Assembly (NCBI GenBank): GCA_016296195.1
Contig: JAEDJU010000006.1
Span: 1 to 19,447, forward strand
Source: Candidatus Methanomethylophilaceae archaeon
GTDB lineage: Archaea; Thermoplasmatota; Thermoplasmata; Methanomassiliicoccales; Methanomethylophilaceae
Direction of reading: 5' to 3'
Length of the DNA stretch: 19,447 nucleotides
Position numbers and translations under genes: made by a program. Below the pieces are notes generated by a model that was not told the origin of the DNA, did not search any database, and saw only the letters and a list, made by a program, of their open reading frames with translations. Positions 6,701 through 14,564 of the stretch are shown piece after piece (position 1 is the stretch's first letter; every line of letters begins with the position of its first letter).

Positions 6701-9700
6701 ATGGGCCTCACGGGAAAAGAAGGCAAAGGCATCAACCTGAAGAGAGCCCGCAGGGACCTCGGGAGGATGTTCAACTCTGCTCTGGTGCCCGGCGGTTCCA
6801 GAGACCAGTTCGCCACAGGCATGAGGAACCTCGCGAGACGCGAGGTGGAGAGCATACTGGAGAACGGCTCCGACGACCCCGCTCTGAAGGGCGAAGGAGA
6901 GGAGGCCGTGTTCAGGGCATACGAGAAGACCATGAACAAACTGGTCTCCGATGCCGCGCTCAGGTCGGCCCAGCTGAATATAGAAAAGATCCACAAGATC
7001 GCCAGACCGAGGAAACCCAAGCTTGATGACCCTGAATACGACCGTAAGATGGACATCTACGAGAAGGAGAAGAATGCCTACTACTTCGAGGTCAGGGAGA
7101 GGACTGAGGAGATCTACGCTGAGCGCGACAGGCTCCTGAACGACCCCGAGTACGTGCAGAGCACCAAGGAGGCCATGGAGACACTGGCCAAGAGGACCAC
7201 CATCAACACACTGGTCGCCGACAGGAAGCTCAGACAGGCTTTCACTATGGCAATGGGTAACAGCGACCGTATGATGGGTATGACAGGCTTCCTCACCATG
7301 GGCGAGGACCTCATGTGGGAGTCCGACAAGGAAAGGACATCCCTGGACAACATGCCCGAGCTCTCCGACGACGAGAAGCTCGAGAAGAGGATCGCACCGT
7401 TCAGGCAGGAGGGAAGGTCTGATTTCGAGGCCCTCGTCGAGTCGTACAAGGCACAGGGCTACCCCCAGAGACAGGCCGAGGAGCGTGCCAGACAGTTCGC
7501 CGAAGGCTATGACGAATCTGTCATCGACGTTCCTGAGAGAGGTACTGCGGAGGCATTGCTCGGCGAATATCAGGCAGATGACATCTCCCTGCCCGATCAG
7601 CTGAGCGAGGACGACTCCCTGAAGATCGTCAGGGATGCCCTGATGGACTATTTCGTGGACAACTACTACAAGACGAAGCGTGTGACGCCCGAGGATGTCG
7701 CGAAGCTGAAAGCGGGCGGCAAGGACATGATGATGGTCGTCTACAAGTACCTCAGCGGAGACAACCAGACCAAGGACCTGGTCAAGGAGCTCAAGCAGGA
7801 CCCCGCGAACCCGGATATGGTCACGGGGTACATGATCAACAGGAATGCGTTCTCCGGTCGTGATTTCGATGTCAACTTCAAGGACCTCAACTCAAAGAAA
7901 CCTGAGAATAGGATGGACGAGATGGGAGGAGCCAGGAGAACGGTCCAGGAAAACGCCCGTGGGGCTGCCCATAAACTCCTCGCAGATTACTTCGCGAGGA
8001 AAGGATCCCCCGGACTCGTCCAGAGGCTGTATCCCAGATATCAGGCCAGTTCCAGAGCCCGCGGGATGGAGAGGTACGATGCCGCTATCGATAAGATACT
8101 CAGGAACAAGCTGGTGGAGAAGCGTGCCATGCAGCTCAGGATGCAGGGCCGCAATCCCCATAAGGTTAACCGCATGGCCAAGAGACAGGTCCTTGACGAC
8201 TTCGACATGAGGATCACCTCCAAGGACCTGTCCGAGCAGGGCACACCTTTCGCACAGCTTCTCGAAGAGTACGGGATGACTCCCAACGACATCAAGGGCG
8301 TCAAGGTCGAAGCGATGCGCACCTCGGGAGCACCCTATTACGAGAGGTTCATCAAGCCCTTCTTCGAGAGATCGGGACGTAAGGTCGGTGCCGACACCGC
8401 AGATGATGAGCTCAAGCTGTTCGAGCAGCTCAACTCCGATGATCCTGAAGCTCAGAATCATCCCGAGTTCAAGGAGTACTGGCAGAAGTTCATGGATTCT
8501 CCCGATGCACTCAACCCCGACCAGATCGGTCAGCTGATCTCCGGAATCGAGTTCAGGACCAAGAGGCGCGGGGACAAGATCGATGCCGCCCAGAGAGCTC
8601 AGAAGGAGGAGATGAACAAATTCTATGGAGACCAAGCAAATGAGTATCGTTCTAAAAATTTGATTCTTAGTGCGTTACTCAAGGTAGCAAGAGCAAAATC
8701 TGGAGATGGAAGTCCTGGAGGGGGATTAAGGAACGATATGTACAATGGGATAGTCCCTACAGATACCGATTTATTCAGATTCTATTTGAGTGATGCAATT
8801 AGAGACGAATATGAAAGAGGGAGATTGCCTCTTGTTTCTGATCCTGTGGCATTCGAAAAGGTGCTCTTTGCCCGTATTGTCAATGACCCCGACAACAAGA
8901 TCAACTTCACCGGGTTGGAAGACATCCAGAGCAGTGTAAGGGACAAGGCCCGCAAGGAGAGGGAAGCTGCGGAAGAAAGAGCTACCAAGGATGCGGAGCT
9001 CAAAGGGTTACAGGCTCGTTTCGGACCAGAAACAGGAGAGCAATTCTACCTAAGGAATCATCTTCAGGAAACTCTGGCAGATGAGGAAAAGATACTGGAA
9101 GATAGACAGGAAACGTATAAGGAAGAAGACGAGGAGAATGCCGAAAGATTGAAGACACAGGGAGGACCCAAGAAGGATAAACCTAAGATTCAACCTCTGA
9201 AGAGGGCTCCTGTGGCCGATGTCTCGGATGTCTCGGCAAGTGCCGTGGAGATCGGTGCAAAGGCGGCTCCTGGAACACCCCAGAAGAAGATGACCGAACT
9301 TCCTGTATCGGAACTTGGAAGCAAGGTCCAGAGCCCTACGGCAGATTATCAGGATGCACTGGGAAAAGTAGAATCGATGAATAGCGGACAGGGGGGAGGT
9401 CGTGTGACCAGAGATGATGTGGAGGAAACAAATTACACCGTCACTGACGATGCGAAGGAGAAGTACAAGAGCGACATGGTCCTCGCAAATGCAGACCTTG
9501 CAAAGGAAAACACCGCGAAGTCCGCATTCGACACGCCCTTCGCCGATATCCTCTCGTCCAAGAGGTCACAGACCATCAGGAAGAACGAGACTGGAACGGT
9601 TATATCCACGGACACCGTATCAGCACCCATGACCGAGCAGGCAGACGCTCCGCAGGAGCAGAACAGTGTCGAGGCAGGTGGATTCGCCGAGCTGATGAAG

Positions 9701-9880
9701 TCCAAGATGGCCTCCACCCACATGATGGAGGAACCCTCCGAGGAGAGGGAGGACTGGATCCCTATGAGGAACGGATACCGCAGGGTGACCATCGGCAGTG
9801 GCAAGGACTGCGTCCGCAACATGATGCGCAACCCCCCGAGGAGCGCCAACGCTCCCGGAACAAGGACCAGAAAGGTCTGA
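3758..9880 (+). CDS. Giant (2040 aa) probable virion protein with N-terminal encapsulated-ferritin-like hairpin
   Basis: Residues ~8-62 form a two-helix hairpin with EELDASNSYEEKAQATSDPE and EEKVHAGELQALLDRED. Spacing and residues follow encapsulated ferritin (EncFtn): EEL, Y, (T/S)DPE, EEKxHA, with candidate iron ligands E17, E47 and H50. The rest is not recognised. It is strongly charged and mostly helical, with one aromatic, possibly beta-rich segment at ~340-470 and a disordered-looking C-terminus after ~1800. That C-terminus holds two FA(D/E)(I/L)-type motifs at F1928 and F1976. There is no signal peptide or membrane helix. The gene stands alone between two terminators with its own promoter. 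A packaged head protein or ejected internal protein is most likely. A tape measure is possible by size, but it is very hydrophilic and no tail genes flank it. Several patches, above all near residues 1627-1710, use AT-rich codons unlike the rest. Confidence 0.85.
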   Translation: MTDENDARLTRQLIREELDASNSYEEKAQATSDPEAAKVYRDISREEKVHAGELQALLDREDPESTEAMKEGMEETGLEGSFKDIFDRKREDYIHKSVYGTHVEKKGDRGARNRQYLRTQLNAERDANNNVVETGDGATPEAGGTTLLNLLSPELKEQFDQIIFDALPDREKRAREYGAKRIKQIESTPFTGGSHQKLLNSYFRAEEPLHIYRPRGKMRIREDELDKFNENGPKRRDEKVFSDVESGQDIDDTLKLGEIAQNQGAGEQADGSDKRISTSEFERQGKPVGLRNDTQHNLSWGNDYDEIFDPDQIGETEVERFVNGQIGEEDADAPSSDKRPWLTWRYFGNHLLQATTIRDEAKDWAGNAQVHYVRVPNRDGTFDTKGIYTSRIVMNYRISRPGKDINYEGEPFKMICTWDPTAFNPITRRDTGAFIPEKVMTPGGTVIYDKNDVTRFQDPWDALEAEMSKQALYDGVVEYLSNPEFRAKVDKFSPTGAQIGDTQHLDEVRDMIMNTDESELGAGTGAERMMQARLRLNSMDPDDWNQAIAKVSMLYKDLDEEFTKAKEEAARNKSQLDAMIDGVVSDSVARHLNDWLKRNNVMGFDDNETITSENMYRHYDSISGMFRFRIRGEKVEWPLEKMEAWMEHAEKYYDRQARYEYNEALAEEQRIQDAFDKRENIENAAIADYLYKSMVAEMNARGEGRLDDLGHAALHSEANRLTQEMLYGDGTVFNEFLKNMGSLDEDVGDPRSFLLKKAGFDWDVFEYNRKLVEKSADLALAAEVSSMKDPRFHETVKMDLEKAFIKRKNGIMGAFAIAQANRAMAKERTTDPEWAWENSIQSFLNRKTPGGRRTLYGENGVMTARFQDILDEGTDTTETLNNLIQGQDPEAVLGEQAPLAIDRAIENVTKAIENPAFKESLNERKFQKENGPKATNALFQAISDPEKLKQEILSGSEEGSFLLRTLMNINGKARALGYYSKMGLTGKEGKGINLKRARRDLGRMFNSALVPGGSRDQFATGMRNLARREVESILENGSDDPALKGEGEEAVFRAYEKTMNKLVSDAALRSAQLNIEKIHKIARPRKPKLDDPEYDRKMDIYEKEKNAYYFEVRERTEEIYAERDRLLNDPEYVQSTKEAMETLAKRTTINTLVADRKLRQAFTMAMGNSDRMMGMTGFLTMGEDLMWESDKERTSLDNMPELSDDEKLEKRIAPFRQEGRSDFEALVESYKAQGYPQRQAEERARQFAEGYDESVIDVPERGTAEALLGEYQADDISLPDQLSEDDSLKIVRDALMDYFVDNYYKTKRVTPEDVAKLKAGGKDMMMVVYKYLSGDNQTKDLVKELKQDPANPDMVTGYMINRNAFSGRDFDVNFKDLNSKKPENRMDEMGGARRTVQENARGAAHKLLADYFARKGSPGLVQRLYPRYQASSRARGMERYDAAIDKILRNKLVEKRAMQLRMQGRNPHKVNRMAKRQVLDDFDMRITSKDLSEQGTPFAQLLEEYGMTPNDIKGVKVEAMRTSGAPYYERFIKPFFERSGRKVGADTADDELKLFEQLNSDDPEAQNHPEFKEYWQKFMDSPDALNPDQIGQLISGIEFRTKRRGDKIDAAQRAQKEEMNKFYGDQANEYRSKNLILSALLKVARAKSGDGSPGGGLRNDMYNGIVPTDTDLFRFYLSDAIRDEYERGRLPLVSDPVAFEKVLFARIVNDPDNKINFTGLEDIQSSVRDKARKEREAAEERATKDAELKGLQARFGPETGEQFYLRNHLQETLADEEKILEDRQETYKEEDEENAERLKTQGGPKKDKPKIQPLKRAPVADVSDVSASAVEIGAKAAPGTPQKKMTELPVSELGSKVQSPTADYQDALGKVESMNSGQGGGRVTRDDVEETNYTVTDDAKEKYKSDMVLANADLAKENTAKSAFDTPFADILSSKRSQTIRKNETGTVISTDTVSAPMTEQADAPQEQNSVEAGGFAELMKSKMASTHMMEEPSEEREDWIPMRNGYRRVTIGSGKDCVRNMMRNPPRSANAPGTRTRKV
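8637..8880 (+). other. AT-rich, codon-atypical patch inside the giant gene
   Basis: Here the codon choice changes sharply from the GC-ending codons used on both sides to A/T-ending ones (aaa, ttg, att, ctt, agt, tta, gta, gca, tct, gat, gaa). The frame stays open and the protein remains plausible (residues ~1627-1710). It looks like a mosaic segment brought in by recombination. Milder shifts occur near 6400-6720 and 9000-9300. Judged by eye. Confidence 0.5.
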
Positions 9881-9889
9881 AAACCATTT

Positions 9890-9919
9890 CCCGAGGACTT
9901 TTCCTCGGGTACTTTTTAT
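9890..9919 (+). terminator. Intrinsic terminator after the giant gene
   Basis: CCCGAGGA (9890-9897) pairs with TCCTCGGG (9902-9909) around a CTTT loop, followed by tactttttat. The T tract is shared with the TATA box of the next operon, an arrangement also seen at 3699-3736. Confidence 0.75.
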
Positions 9920-9920
9920 A
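9913..9920 (+). promoter_or_regulatory. TATA box of the packaging/head operon, probably leaderless
   Basis: TTTTTATA begins 30 bases before ATG 9943. Initiation is therefore expected at the start codon, and there is no ribosome site upstream. This is the only clear promoter before 16039, so it probably drives terminase through protease. Confidence 0.6.
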
Positions 9921-9942
9921 TCGCACATTTTCATTTACGTAT

Positions 9943-10407
9943 ATGAATCGCCAAACCGAACAGTTCCGCGAGGACCTGCGCAAATCCATCACATTCGATG
10001 ACATGCGTCTCATGAACGTCAACAGTCTCTCGCGTTGTGCTGATGAGGACGCCGTCAACAAGATGCGCTTGTCCCTGTATGGTCAGCAGTCCAAGAAGAT
10101 CGCCAAGATGACCCAGAGCACCGAGGACTACTACGAGATGGAGAAGGCCAGGGCCACCAAGGGGGATTACAAGATGGATGTCCGTGAGTTCGCCCTTGAG
10201 GACGATGTCGCGGTCATGTACTTCAACTGGTTCGGACACAACTTCGAGGGTGGTGAGATCGTGGACGACGCGGGGAAGCCGTGGGAGTGTCCCGGATGCC
10301 ACCTCAAATACGGAATGTCATTGAAAGCACTGCCCGACCGCTGTCAGAGGTGCGGGTGGACCACTCCTCTGGGGGAGCTCAAGGCCGATGGGGCCTTCGA
10401 CAGGTGA
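9943..10407 (+). CDS. Zinc-ribbon protein upstream of terminase
   Basis: A 154-residue protein. The first ~90 residues are helical and charged (EQFREDLRKSITFDDMRL; KMRLSLYGQQSKKIAKMTQS). The C-terminus is a zinc ribbon with C116-x2-C119 (CPGCHLKYG) and C134-x2-C137 (CQRCGWTTP). It is the first gene of the packaging operon and ends 4 bases before the small-terminase start. Position and the zinc ribbon suggest a DNA- or protein-binding packaging accessory factor or a regulator; I recognise no specific family. The start is supported by the leaderless promoter geometry. Confidence 0.8.
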   Translation: MNRQTEQFREDLRKSITFDDMRLMNVNSLSRCADEDAVNKMRLSLYGQQSKKIAKMTQSTEDYYEMEKARATKGDYKMDVREFALEDDVAVMYFNWFGHNFEGGEIVDDAGKPWECPGCHLKYGMSLKALPDRCQRCGWTTPLGELKADGAFDR

Positions 10408-10410
10408 TCA
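10402..10410 (+). promoter_or_regulatory. AGGTGATCA ribosome binding site deciding the small-terminase start
   Basis: AGGTGATCA overlaps the upstream TGA stop and lies directly before ATG 10412. It matches the extended Shine-Dalgarno sequence, so 10412 is preferred over the in-frame upstream ATG at 10388. Confidence 0.65.
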
Positions 10411-10411
10411 C

Positions 10412-10858
10412 ATGCCCGAGATGGCCATGGTGGACGGGGTGCAGGCACAGGTCTCCATGCCCGAGACCCGCGAGGACCGTATCGTGAGACGCATGTCCGA
10501 GAAACAGAGGAAGAAGGACCTGCAGTTCGTCATAGGGGCGGTCCTGGACCTCCCCGTCTCCGACAAAGGGGAGTTCGTCAGCATCGACGAGGCCACCAGC
10601 TTCGCGGGGCTGGCCAAGGCGAACACCACCGTGATGGCCAGGATCGTCCTCAATACCGCACATGCGGCCATACAGGGGGACCTGCAGGCCACCAAGCTCC
10701 TGTGGGAATACGGAGGCATGAAGCCCGTCGAGGAGAAGCGCATAGAGATGAACCTCCCGACCTTCATCGACGACATGTCGGACACCACCGATCCAGCCGA
10801 GACAGGTTCCTTCCCGATGGAGCGTCTGGAGCCCCCGAAGGAGGACCATGACGAGTGA
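10412..10858 (+). CDS. terS: Terminase small subunit (putative)
   Basis: 148 residues from ATG 10412. The gene lies directly before the large terminase and overlaps it by 11 bases. The central segment (ARIVLNTAHAAIQGDLQATK, then LLWEYGG) resembles the C-terminal part of small-terminase-like proteins, in which an A-x2-A-(I/L)-x-GD-x2-A-x3-L-x4-G pattern recurs. The N-terminus is basic and helical (TREDRIVRRMSEKQRKKDL) and could bind DNA, although no clear helix-turn-helix is visible. The expected role is recognition of the packaging site and regulation of the large subunit. The call rests on position plus weak sequence resemblance. Starting at 10388 would add eight residues without a better ribosome site. 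Confidence 0.7.
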   Translation: MPEMAMVDGVQAQVSMPETREDRIVRRMSEKQRKKDLQFVIGAVLDLPVSDKGEFVSIDEATSFAGLAKANTTVMARIVLNTAHAAIQGDLQATKLLWEYGGMKPVEEKRIEMNLPTFIDDMSDTTDPAETGSFPMERLEPPKEDHDE

Positions 10859-12272
10859 CCTCCGCCCTCAGGACCTGGAGAGCAATGTAAGGTCCCTGTC
10901 CCGTATCGTCGGCGGGGGATACAAGGGATTCTGGAATTCCAAGGACCTGTACGTGGTGTGCAAAGGATCGAAAGGATCCAAGAAGTCCAAGACGCAGGCC
11001 CTGAAGATAGTCTACAATATGATGAAACCCTGCTACGAGCTGGCGAACACGCTCGTGGTCAGGAAGATCGGTAAGACCATCAGGAATACCTGCTTCACCG
11101 AGGTCCGCTGGGCGATAGAGGCCCTAGGCGTCAGGGAGCTGTGGAAGGTCAACTCCTCCGAGATGAAGATCGAGTATCTTCCCACAGGGCAGGTCATCCT
11201 GTTCGCTGGTATGGACGACCCCCTGAAGCTCGCATCTTTGACCGTTCTGCGTGGGCACCTGTGCTGGGTCTGGTTCGAGGAGGCATCCGATTTCTCCAAC
11301 TACGACGATGTCCTCAAGCTCATGATGTCCATTCGTGGTCAGCTTCCACCCGGATACTACAAGCAGTTCACATTCACATTCAACCCCTGGAGTGAGCACC
11401 ACTGGCTCAAGAAGGAGTTCTTCGACAAGGAGAGGGATGATGCGTACGTCTGTACCACCACCTTCAGGGACAACGAGTTCCTCGGTGCGGATGATATCAA
11501 GCGTTACTATGACCTTTACAAGAACAGTCCCCGTATGGCCCGCATCATCTGTGACGGCGAGTGGGGAGTGGCCGAGGGCCTGATCTATGATAACTGGATC
11601 GAAGAGGATTTCGATCTGGGAGAGGTGATGGCCAAGCATCCCGATGCGAAACCCTCATTCGGTCTCGATTTCGGATACTCCATCTCGTTCAACGCCTTCG
11701 TCGCCATCCTCGTGGACCTCAAGGACCGTGAGATGTGGGTGTACGATGAATACTACGCCAACGGACAGTCCAACATCGATCTGGCCAAGCAGATCATCTC
11801 AATGGGATATGGGAAGGAGGAGATCTGGGCGGATGCCGCCGAGCCCAAGTCCATCGATGAGATGAGCAAGGGATTCGACGAGGTCACATATGACGAGAAC
11901 AACCAGCCCATCATCAATCACTACCAGCTCCCGAGGATAAGGCCCGCTTTGAAGGGTGCCGATTCTGTCCAAAACGGTATCCAGAGGATACAGTCCTTCA
12001 GGATGCACATCCATCCAAGATGCATCAACACTCTGATCGAGTTGAACAATTACGCATGGGATGTGGATAAAGACGGCAACTTCATAGACAAGCCTATCAA
12101 GGAGTGGGATCATATAATGGATGCAATTAGGTATGCAACTACAAAATTCTACATCCGTGGAAAGGGACATGTCGTGGAGGTCAAGGGATTGGAGCTTCTG
12201 GAGGCTCCTTCAGGGCCTGCAGTGGACAAACCTAGAAAATCCAGACGCGTTATAACAGTAGGAGCCAAATAA
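10848..12272 (+). CDS. terL: Terminase large subunit (ATPase/nuclease, Terminase_3-like)
   Basis: 474 residues. The N-terminal ATPase has a Walker-A-like loop at ~38-49 (CKGSKGSKKSKT), a Walker B at ~139-146 (CWVWFEEAS, with E144/E145) and a coupling motif FNPWSEHHW. The C-terminal RNase-H-like nuclease has metal-binding acids D274 (GLDFGYS), D329 (WADAAEP) and D421/D425 (WDHIMDAIRYA). This fits the PBSX/XtmB-like Terminase_3 group. The protein cuts concatemeric genomes and pumps DNA through the portal. A strong AAGGAGG (10838-10844) precedes the ATG. The gene overlaps the small subunit by 11 bases and the portal by one base (TAATG). The last ~60 codons include an AT-rich stretch near 12105-12160, unlike the rest of the gene. 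Confidence 0.95.
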   Translation: MTSDLRPQDLESNVRSLSRIVGGGYKGFWNSKDLYVVCKGSKGSKKSKTQALKIVYNMMKPCYELANTLVVRKIGKTIRNTCFTEVRWAIEALGVRELWKVNSSEMKIEYLPTGQVILFAGMDDPLKLASLTVLRGHLCWVWFEEASDFSNYDDVLKLMMSIRGQLPPGYYKQFTFTFNPWSEHHWLKKEFFDKERDDAYVCTTTFRDNEFLGADDIKRYYDLYKNSPRMARIICDGEWGVAEGLIYDNWIEEDFDLGEVMAKHPDAKPSFGLDFGYSISFNAFVAILVDLKDREMWVYDEYYANGQSNIDLAKQIISMGYGKEEIWADAAEPKSIDEMSKGFDEVTYDENNQPIINHYQLPRIRPALKGADSVQNGIQRIQSFRMHIHPRCINTLIELNNYAWDVDKDGNFIDKPIKEWDHIMDAIRYATTKFYIRGKGHVVEVKGLELLEAPSGPAVDKPRKSRRVITVGAK

Positions 12273-14005
12273 TGACAAGATCACTGAGACCCAGTAAAGT
12301 CACCGCGTCCATGGCCAAATCGGACACGGTGAACGCAGGCCTCCCCGCCCTCAGTCTCAAGGCCTTCAACCTCGACACGAACACCACGTTCGATGTCCTG
12401 GATAGGGCCCAGAGGGAAGGAGCCGCCATCGGTAACGCCGAGCGTCCGTCGAACATGTTCTTCCGTACGACCAATAAGACCCCTTATTGGTACATGTACG
12501 CCCTCGCCGACTGGTATAGATCGGAAGTATCCATCTTCTCGACCATCATCCAGCGTTCAGTCACCGAGATCTTCAGATACGAGCTTGAACTCAGACCGAA
12601 GTTCGTCCGCAAGTGCGAGGACTGCGGGTATGAGATCCAGGTAGAGACCAAACGCTGTCCCAAATGCCAGTCGGCCCGCTTGAGAGGACCCGACGAGAAG
12701 CAGAAAGAGTACTTCAAGAACCCCCATTCGGGGAAGTCTTTCCTGGATGATGCCAACAAGAACCATCAGACCCTGAAAGACGTTCTCAAGATGTACGCCG
12801 CATCGGAGTACCAGAACAATCAGGCATACACGTTGTGCGTCACGGGTGACATCTACGACAAGCAGACAGGCCGTCTGATCAAAGCCTATCCCTTGGAGTT
12901 CATCAACATCGATGCCAAGTTCATCCGCTATCTCTATGATGATAGGGGAACCCCCGGAACGGAGTTCGCCTTTGTCCGCAGTGACAGGAAGAACATCATC
13001 AACCTTAGCCAGGATCCCGATGAACTGGACGCATACTCCTGCAACGGAGAGGAGCTCTATCCCGCGTTCTGGCAGGTCGGTTCCAGCTACGGAGGTGCCG
13101 GAGAATACTGGCTGTACAGCGAGGAGGAGATCTATCAAGATCAGTGGTTCAGGCCCTCCATGACCTATGGTGTGCCCATCCTCTATGATATAGAAGACGA
13201 CATGCTCACCTACCACTACCTTGAGAAATCCAAGCTCAAGAGGTACAAGTTCGGATTCGTCCGTAAGATGGTCATCCTGCCCGGATTCACGGACGAGGAC
13301 GTCGAGGACATCACCAAAGGTATCAAGGACGTTCTGGAAACGAACGACAACTCCATCCCGATCGTCTGCACACCGCCCCAGATGCCCGGTACCGCCGAGA
13401 TGAAGGCACAGGTGCTGGAGCTGGATTCTCCTGGGGAAGATGTCATGAAGGACAAGGACGACATCCGTACCCGTCTCTGTGCCCATTGGGGAGTCCCCGA
13501 TGTGTTCGCAGGTGACGTGGAAGCCAGCGGAGGTATGAACAATGAGAGCCAGCAGATCACCATCTACGACAGGTATCTGACAGACAAGTACGGCTTCGTC
13601 GACAGGCAGTGCAGGTGGATCATGTCATGGTTCCCCAAGATCACCGATTGGGAGCTTGTCCTCGATAGGCCTTCCAAGGCGTATTCCGATAGGAAGAAGC
13701 GTCTGGAGAACATGCAGGAGGCTCAGATGATGAAGAACCTCGGATTCGACATCTACTACCAGGATGGAGAGTTCCACTATTCCGAAGAGCCCCTCGATCA
13801 GATCCAGCGCAAGGAGCAGGAACAGCAGCAGGCCACGCAGGGCATACCCCCTCAGGGCCCCGTTCCCGACGGCGGACTGAAGCCTGGTGACGGTGACGGA
13901 CCTCCTGAGAAGGGCACCGCCAGAAGGGAGGACCCCGAGATCGGCCAGACCGAGGATGACATCGACCTCGCCAAGAGGGAGGCCTCGGACGCGATGGAGA
14001 TCTGA
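12272..14005 (+). CDS. Portal protein with inserted zinc ribbon
   Basis: 577 residues. Size, place directly after the large terminase, and features such as YRSEVSIFSTIIQRSVTEIF near the N-terminus, the TLCVTGDIYDKQTGRLIKAY stem/wing-like strands, LCAHWGVPDVFAG and a Gln/Pro-rich disordered tail (~510-577) fit the HK97/SPP1-type portal that forms the dodecameric DNA channel. An unusual element is a zinc ribbon at C115-x2-C118-x10-C129-x2-C132 (CEDCGYEIQVETKRCPKCQ) set between the N-terminal helices and the rest of the wing. The start overlaps the terminase stop in TAATG, with AGGAG 7 bases ahead. The C-terminus is Asp/Glu-rich. Confidence 0.88.
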   Translation: MTRSLRPSKVTASMAKSDTVNAGLPALSLKAFNLDTNTTFDVLDRAQREGAAIGNAERPSNMFFRTTNKTPYWYMYALADWYRSEVSIFSTIIQRSVTEIFRYELELRPKFVRKCEDCGYEIQVETKRCPKCQSARLRGPDEKQKEYFKNPHSGKSFLDDANKNHQTLKDVLKMYAASEYQNNQAYTLCVTGDIYDKQTGRLIKAYPLEFINIDAKFIRYLYDDRGTPGTEFAFVRSDRKNIINLSQDPDELDAYSCNGEELYPAFWQVGSSYGGAGEYWLYSEEEIYQDQWFRPSMTYGVPILYDIEDDMLTYHYLEKSKLKRYKFGFVRKMVILPGFTDEDVEDITKGIKDVLETNDNSIPIVCTPPQMPGTAEMKAQVLELDSPGEDVMKDKDDIRTRLCAHWGVPDVFAGDVEASGGMNNESQQITIYDRYLTDKYGFVDRQCRWIMSWFPKITDWELVLDRPSKAYSDRKKRLENMQEAQMMKNLGFDIYYQDGEFHYSEEPLDQIQRKEQEQQQATQGIPPQGPVPDGGLKPGDGDGPPEKGTARREDPEIGQTEDDIDLAKREASDAMEI

Positions 14006-14006
14006 G

Positions 14007-14564
14007 ATGGCAGGAAAACCCATGGAGATCGAGCTGGCGATCTCCATCGATGAGCTCAGGAAGGAGATCCAGGGCGATCTCGAGAAGGAGGGCATCGAGC
14101 CCGTGTCGGTCACCATCGACTCGGACCATGCCGCCTTCCTCGAGTTCGGTACCGCCGGATCACCAGGGAAGCGGACCCCGTACTACGAGATCCTGGACTG
14201 GGTCAAGAGCAAGCCGAGGTTCGCCATGCTCCCTCCATCGGAGCAGAGACGTGTCGCCGGAGCGGTCAAGAAGAAGATCGACGAGAAGGGGATGGATGCC
14301 CACCCCTTCATCGCCCCTGCATTGAAGGACCTCGTCGAGACCGACATCGTGACACGTCTGAAGATGGGTGCCACCACCTATGATCTGGCGGATGGCTTCA
14401 TCAACAACATGAGGTGGCATCTCGAACTCAACGCCTCCATCTACAAATGGGAGGTATATGAGTCCATGTCTGTCCACAAAGGTGGTGAATGGGGCAAGGG
14501 GAACGAGACCCTGAACATCCATGATATCATGAAGGAGCTCGAAGCGGAGATGCATGGAAAATGA
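14007..14564 (+). CDS. HK97-gp10-like neck/head-tail connector protein
   Basis: 185 residues from ATG 14007, one base after the portal stop, with GGAG at 13996-13999. An upstream in-frame ATG (13887) would overlap the portal by 119 bases and is not favoured. The protein shows the HK97-gp10/Mu-gpG-type signature: DHAAFLEFGTAGSPGKRTPY (E46-F-G-T49), a following helix around ILDWVKSKPRFA, and HPFIAPAL at 99-106. Proteins of this group join head and tail or complete the tail. The C-terminal ~65 residues (ADGFINNMRWHLELNASIYK onwards) extend past the usual core. It sits before the capsid gene rather than after it, an unusual order. It overlaps the next gene by 4 bases (ATGA). Confidence 0.8.
   Translation: MAGKPMEIELAISIDELRKEIQGDLEKEGIEPVSVTIDSDHAAFLEFGTAGSPGKRTPYYEILDWVKSKPRFAMLPPSEQRRVAGAVKKKIDEKGMDAHPFIAPALKDLVETDIVTRLKMGATTYDLADGFINNMRWHLELNASIYKWEVYESMSVHKGGEWGKGNETLNIHDIMKELEAEMHGK

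Noticed and set aside
3758..9880. Tape-measure protein
   Set aside because: Length fits, but the protein is very hydrophilic without membrane-like segments, has a ferritin-like start, and is not next to tail-tube or tail-tip genes. Kept only as an alternative.
13887..14006. Longer N-terminus for the gp10-like protein
   Set aside because: It would overlap the portal gene by 119 bases, adds an Arg/Pro/Thr-rich stretch with no fold, and lacks a better ribosome site than ATG 14007.
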